Shown here piece after piece: positions 22,290 through 24,965 of a stretch of 24,965 bases of DNA. Below the pieces are notes generated by a model. It saw nothing but the letters and a program-made list of their open reading frames with translations. It made no database searches and was not told the DNA's origin. This DNA is from Bog-159 sp049511415 (GTDB taxonomy: Bacteria; Acidobacteriota; Terriglobia; Bryobacterales; Bryobacteraceae): contig JBEKYC010000094.1 of the NCBI GenBank assembly GCA_049511415.1, positions 1 to 24,965 on the forward strand, read 5' to 3'. Each line of letters starts with the position of its first letter. Position 1 is the first letter of the stretch. The translations under genes and the position numbers were made by a program.

Positions 22290-23590
22290 AGGGCTGCCGC
22301 CAGTTCCCGTTCTTCTTCGGGCAGCACCGTTCGCAGATCCACCAGCACCCGCTTTTCTTCCACCCGCGCGATCACCGGTGGATCGTTTGCGCGCAGCCGC
22401 CGTTGCGCGGTTTCGTCGTTCGGACAATCAATGGCGATCAACCAGGTGGGAATGGATTGTTCGGGTGTGGCGCCGCCACCGATCACCGACTCACCAGGAG
22501 TGATTTCGGCTTTCAGATTCGGCAGCGCAGCCAGCAGTTGCTCGGCACGCAAGCGGATCTCGGACGCGCTCTGGCGTATCATGCGCAGCGCGGGTATCTG
22601 TTCCCAGCGTTCCAGCAACACGTTGCGCAGGTTGGCCTCCAGCGCCTGGCAGATCATTTTGTCCAGCCGTAGCACGCGGAACATGGGATTGCGGCGCAGC
22701 CGCGCGACCAAGTCGGCTTTACCGGCGAGGATACCCGCCTGCGGTCCGCCGAGTAATTTGTCGCCGCTGAAGGAGACCAGATCCGCGCCGTCGCGCAGAC
22801 TGTCCCCGACCAATGGCTCATCGATTCCGAACGGCCGCAGATCCACGATGCAGCCGCTGCCCAGATCCTCGTAGACCGGAATGCCACGCTCGCGGCCCAG
22901 TGCTCCGAGTTCCGCGAGCGACGGGCGCGCAGTGAAGCCTTCGATCCGGAAATTGCTCGGATGCACGCGCAGCAGCAGGCGCGTGCGCTCCGTAATGGCT
23001 GCGCGATAATCGGCCGGATGGGTGCGGTTGGTCGTGCCCACCTCGCGCAGCACTGCGCCCGAACGCTGCATGATCTCCGGGATGCGAAAACCGTCGCCGA
23101 TTTCGATCAGTTCACCGCGCGACACGATTACTTCGTATCCGGCGGCGAGTTCGTTGAGAGCCAGGTAGATGGCTGCGGCGTTATTGTTGACCGCGATTCC
23201 GGGAGCGCCCAGCAGGCGCTCAATAAGCGCGCCGGTATGCACGTCGCGCTTGCCGCGCTGGCCGGTGGCCAGATCGTATTCCAGGTTGGAATAGCCGGGA
23301 TAAATGGAAAGCGGCCCCAGCGGCGCGCGCCCCAGGTTCGTGTGCAGCACGACGCCCGTGGCATTGATGACGCGGCGCAGGGACGGGCGATCGAGGGCGA
23401 TGAGGCGGCGTTCCACGCGCGTTTCGATGGATAGGCCGTTAGCAACGCCGGCCAGGATATCGCGACGCGCCTCATCCAGGGCCCGCCGCACTTCGGCGAC
23501 TATTAGCTGCCGCGGAATCCCCGGTGCATCGACGCGTTCGATCACCTCATGCACGGCCGGTAGATCGCGCAGTTTCTCGCTTTCTGCCAC
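22274..23590 (-). CDS. selA: L-seryl-tRNA(Sec) selenium transferase
   Basis: SelA is a pyridoxal-phosphate enzyme that turns seryl-tRNA(Sec) into selenocysteinyl-tRNA(Sec) using selenophosphate. The 438-residue protein shows the family's N-terminal domain (LRDLPAVHEVIERVDAPGIP), then RVINATGVVLHTNLGRAPLG, the AVNNNAAAIYLALNELAAG segment, EVGTTNRTHPADY, RVHPSNFRIEGF and the PLP site FSGDKLLGGPQAG (Lys278). It ends LVDLRTVLPEEE. It is somewhat shorter than E. coli SelA. The start is a GTG with no clear Shine-Dalgarno; no in-frame ATG lies nearby. selB, selD and the tRNA-Sec gene are not in this window. Presence implies the organism makes selenoproteins, if the rest of the pathway is elsewhere. 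Confidence 0.96.
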   Translation of the reverse strand: MAESEKLRDLPAVHEVIERVDAPGIPRQLIVAEVRRALDEARRDILAGVANGLSIETRVERRLIALDRPSLRRVINATGVVLHTNLGRAPLGPLSIYPGYSNLEYDLATGQRGKRDVHTGALIERLLGAPGIAVNNNAAAIYLALNELAAGYEVIVSRGELIEIGDGFRIPEIMQRSGAVLREVGTTNRTHPADYRAAITERTRLLLRVHPSNFRIEGFTARPSLAELGALGRERGIPVYEDLGSGCIVDLRPFGIDEPLVGDSLRDGADLVSFSGDKLLGGPQAGILAGKADLVARLRRNPMFRVLRLDKMICQALEANLRNVLLERWEQIPALRMIRQSASEIRLRAEQLLAALPNLKAEITPGESVIGGGATPEQSIPTWLIAIDCPNDETAQRRLRANDPPVIARVEEKRVLVDLRTVLPEEERELAAALQALS

Positions 23591-23615
23591 TCGCTTGATG
23601 GTACACTAATAGTTT

Positions 23616-23693
23616 CGGGGCGTGGCTCAGCCTGGCTAGAGCGCCTGGTTCGGGACCAGGAGGTCGGTGGTTCGAATCCACTCGCCCCGACCA
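23616..23693 (+). tRNA. tRNA-Pro (anticodon CGG)
   Basis: The sequence folds as a complete cloverleaf of 78 bases with CCA encoded. The acceptor stem is CGGGGCG/CGCCCCG, the D stem GCTC/GAGC, the anticodon stem CCTGG/CCAGG around loop TTCGGGA, and the T arm GGTGG-TTCGAAT-CCACT. The discriminator base is A. Loop positions 34-36 read CGG, decoding CCG proline codons. A TACACT at 23602 is a plausible -10 box. The gene diverges from selA and lies 35 bases before an ISL3-type insertion sequence. Confidence 0.96.
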
Positions 23694-23728
23694 ATTTATC
23701 CCTTCTTGATTCCCAACGAGGCTCTACG

Positions 23729-23772
23729 GGCTCTACGCCAAAGATGGGGGCAGCCTCCCCGAATCCCTGAGT
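23729..23772 (+). repeat. Left terminal inverted repeat of the ISL3 element
   Basis: It begins GGCTCTACGCCAAAGATGG and pairs with the right end with only a few mismatches and one indel. The nine bases just outside (23720-23728) repeat GGCTCTACG, so the end is duplicated in tandem. Confidence 0.8.
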
Positions 23773-23784
23773 CTCAAGAACACA

Positions 23785-24894
23785 TTACCTTAACGCGCAA
23801 GCGATAGTTTTGGAAATTTCGGAAGCCATAAGACTGTCGCTGCGCCACATGCGCGCGATCTCATCTGCCCAGGAGGCGAAAGTGTCTCCGAGGGTGCGAA
23901 GTGAGGGGAACGGTGAGAGCCGCAATTCTGCAATGGAACGGAGCAGCCTGGGCGCGAGGCGCCGACATTGTCTGGCGGTGCGGTGCTTGTGCAACAGCAG
24001 GTGGCAAAGGCGCTGTTTGAACTGGTAGACGATTTTCAAGGCCGGGAGGCGTTCCAGGTAGGCGTCGAGTTTGGGCCGCTGTTCGTCTTTGAGGTTTTCA
24101 GGGTGGCGACGCATCAGGGAAACCAGGCCGCGGTGCTTGGAGCCGGCGGGATCGAGCTGTTTCCAGGTGGCCAGGAAATGATGGTTGAGCAGGCGCACGA
24201 CGTGAAAGCGATCGGCAACGATCACGGCATTGGGGAAATGCTTTTTCACCAGGGAGCGGTAACCGGAGGCCAGGTCCATGCAGACGACCAGAACATTGTC
24301 CTTGCCGGGGAGTTGCTGCAAATAGCCTTCCAGAGAGGCTTCGCTGCGTCCCAACACCACATCGAAGATCTTGTGTTTTTCCAGATCGCAGAGAGTGGTG
24401 GCATAACCTTGGCGACGGGTGAAGAAGTGCTCATCGATGCCCAGGATCTTTGGGCACGCGGCGCCGGACAATTCCGATGCTTTCCTGGAGAGGAAGTGTT
24501 GGAAGTGCCGCTCCACGGTGGCTGCACCGATGCCTTCGCGCTGGCTCAGGCGACGGCGGCTGATCCCGTCCCAGTGCCGACAGAAGATCATTTTGCGGAA
24601 GGCCTCGGTGGCGTGCTGACCTTTGAGCAACCCGGGAAACTGCTGACGAAAGTATCGGCCGCAATCCCGGCACTGCCATTTGCGCGCCTCCAAAATCAAT
24701 TCACACTGCCGAAGTCCCCAGCTCTCGTGCCGAACCCGCCGCTGGTAGCGTCCTTTACTTCTCAGGTGCGTGCTCTGGCACTTGGGGCACGCTACTTCCG
24801 CCGTATACCGCGCGGAAATGCGCACCTTCCCCGCTTCTCTCTGAATCTCGGTAATCTCGTAGTCGGGCAGTCCCAACACCATCTCTGAATGCAT
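23785..24894 (-). CDS. ISL3-family transposase, C-terminus broken
   Basis: This is a DDE transposase of the ISL3 family. The N-terminal zinc-binding region has paired CxxC knuckles (CPKCQSTHLRSKG, CRDCGRYF), followed by a helix-turn-helix (ISRRRLSQREGIGAATVERH). The catalytic domain has GIDEHFF, CMDLASGYRSLV and VADRFHVVRLLNHH. At the end, ADEIARMWR is followed directly by SDSLMASEISK to a stop. A different frame carries the family's true C-terminus QRQSYGFRNFQNYRLRV, ending at 23764-23780. So the stretch normally containing the catalytic Glu (ITEGFH type) has been deleted with a frame change. ATG at 24894 is chosen because GGGAG lies nine bases upstream; GTG at 24924 is possible. The protein is probably inactive. 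Confidence 0.9.
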   Translation of the reverse strand: MHSEMVLGLPDYEITEIQREAGKVRISARYTAEVACPKCQSTHLRSKGRYQRRVRHESWGLRQCELILEARKWQCRDCGRYFRQQFPGLLKGQHATEAFRKMIFCRHWDGISRRRLSQREGIGAATVERHFQHFLSRKASELSGAACPKILGIDEHFFTRRQGYATTLCDLEKHKIFDVVLGRSEASLEGYLQQLPGKDNVLVVCMDLASGYRSLVKKHFPNAVIVADRFHVVRLLNHHFLATWKQLDPAGSKHRGLVSLMRRHPENLKDEQRPKLDAYLERLPALKIVYQFKQRLCHLLLHKHRTARQCRRLAPRLLRSIAELRLSPFPSLRTLGDTFASWADEIARMWRSDSLMASEISKTIACALR

Positions 24895-24921
24895 AAAACA
24901 TTTCTCCCAAGTTTGTTTTAG

Positions 24922-24965
24922 CACTCAAAGATTCGGGGGGCTGCCCCCATCTTTGATGTAGAGCC
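24922..24965 (-). repeat. Right terminal inverted repeat of the ISL3 element
   Basis: Read on the minus strand it begins GGCTCTACATCAAAGATGG and continues through GGGGCAGCC, CCCCGAATC and TTTGAGT, mirroring the left end. It lies upstream of the transposase start and coincides with the window edge. Confidence 0.8.

Larger units (their letters stand above)
23729..24965 (-). mobile_element. ISL3-family insertion sequence, damaged
   Basis: The element is bounded by imperfect inverted repeats of about 44 bases starting GGCTCTAC. It is about 1,237 bases long and contains one minus-strand transposase gene that fills most of it. Right-end and left-end repeats share CAAAGATGGGGGCAGCC and CCCCGAATC. 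GGCTCT termini are typical of ISL3. The right repeat ends exactly at the window end, so the right-hand target duplication cannot be seen. The transposase has lost its catalytic Glu region, so the copy is probably unable to move itself. Confidence 0.85.

Overview
The window reads as chromosomal DNA of an acidobacterium close to the Bryobacterales/'Candidatus Solibacter' group. The sequence is GC-rich and densely coding. It carries three protein families characteristic of that lineage: a secreted GloVer-repeat protein (TIGR03803) with a Solibacter C-terminal domain (TIGR03437), an Acidobacteria-type VWFA-related protein (TIGR03436), and an ECF sigma factor paired with a Ser/Thr kinase-TPR protein. 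The assignment rests on family recognition, not on a database search.

Layout. 1-2391: the 3' part of recG, overlapped by rsmD (+). 2392-2774: a scar made of two gene remnants on the minus strand, an Ig-like tail of the neighbouring GloVer protein and the C-terminal half of a RES-domain toxin. 2775-4721 (-): the GloVer protein. 4890-7979 (+): ECF sigma factor and TPR Ser/Thr kinase. 7976-9796 (-): a sodium/solute symporter whose stop codon overlaps the kinase stop. 9952-11303 (-): an orphan YgiT-type zinc finger and a secreted seven-haem cytochrome c. 11387-13980 (-): the VWFA protein and a YjbR/MmcQ-like protein, with a strong hairpin after the VWFA gene. 14097-14626 (+): a frameshifted Uma2-family nuclease. 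14631-17207 (-): polA. 17299-18342 (+): an isoprenylcysteine-methyltransferase-like membrane protein and a MarR regulator, behind a promoter with two tandem perfect palindromes. 18365-21653 (+): a small Cys-rich protein, a frameshifted FAD-dependent oxidoreductase and a type-B carboxylesterase. 21732-23590: efp (+) and selA (-), convergent and overlapping. 23616-23693: tRNA-Pro(CGG). 23729-24965: an ISL3-family insertion sequence with a damaged transposase.

Housekeeping genes (recG, rsmD, polA, efp, selA, tRNA-Pro) are interspersed with lineage-specific secreted or signalling genes. I see no defence island, CRISPR array, prophage or biosynthetic cluster. The unusual material is the MarR operator arrangement, the chimeric RES/Ig-like scar, the degenerate proofreading domain of PolA, an EF-P with arginine at position 34 in a longer loop, and the damaged IS next to the tRNA. 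Three apparent one-base frame errors beside homopolymers (polA start, Uma2 gene, FAD oxidoreductase) could be real mutations or assembly errors.
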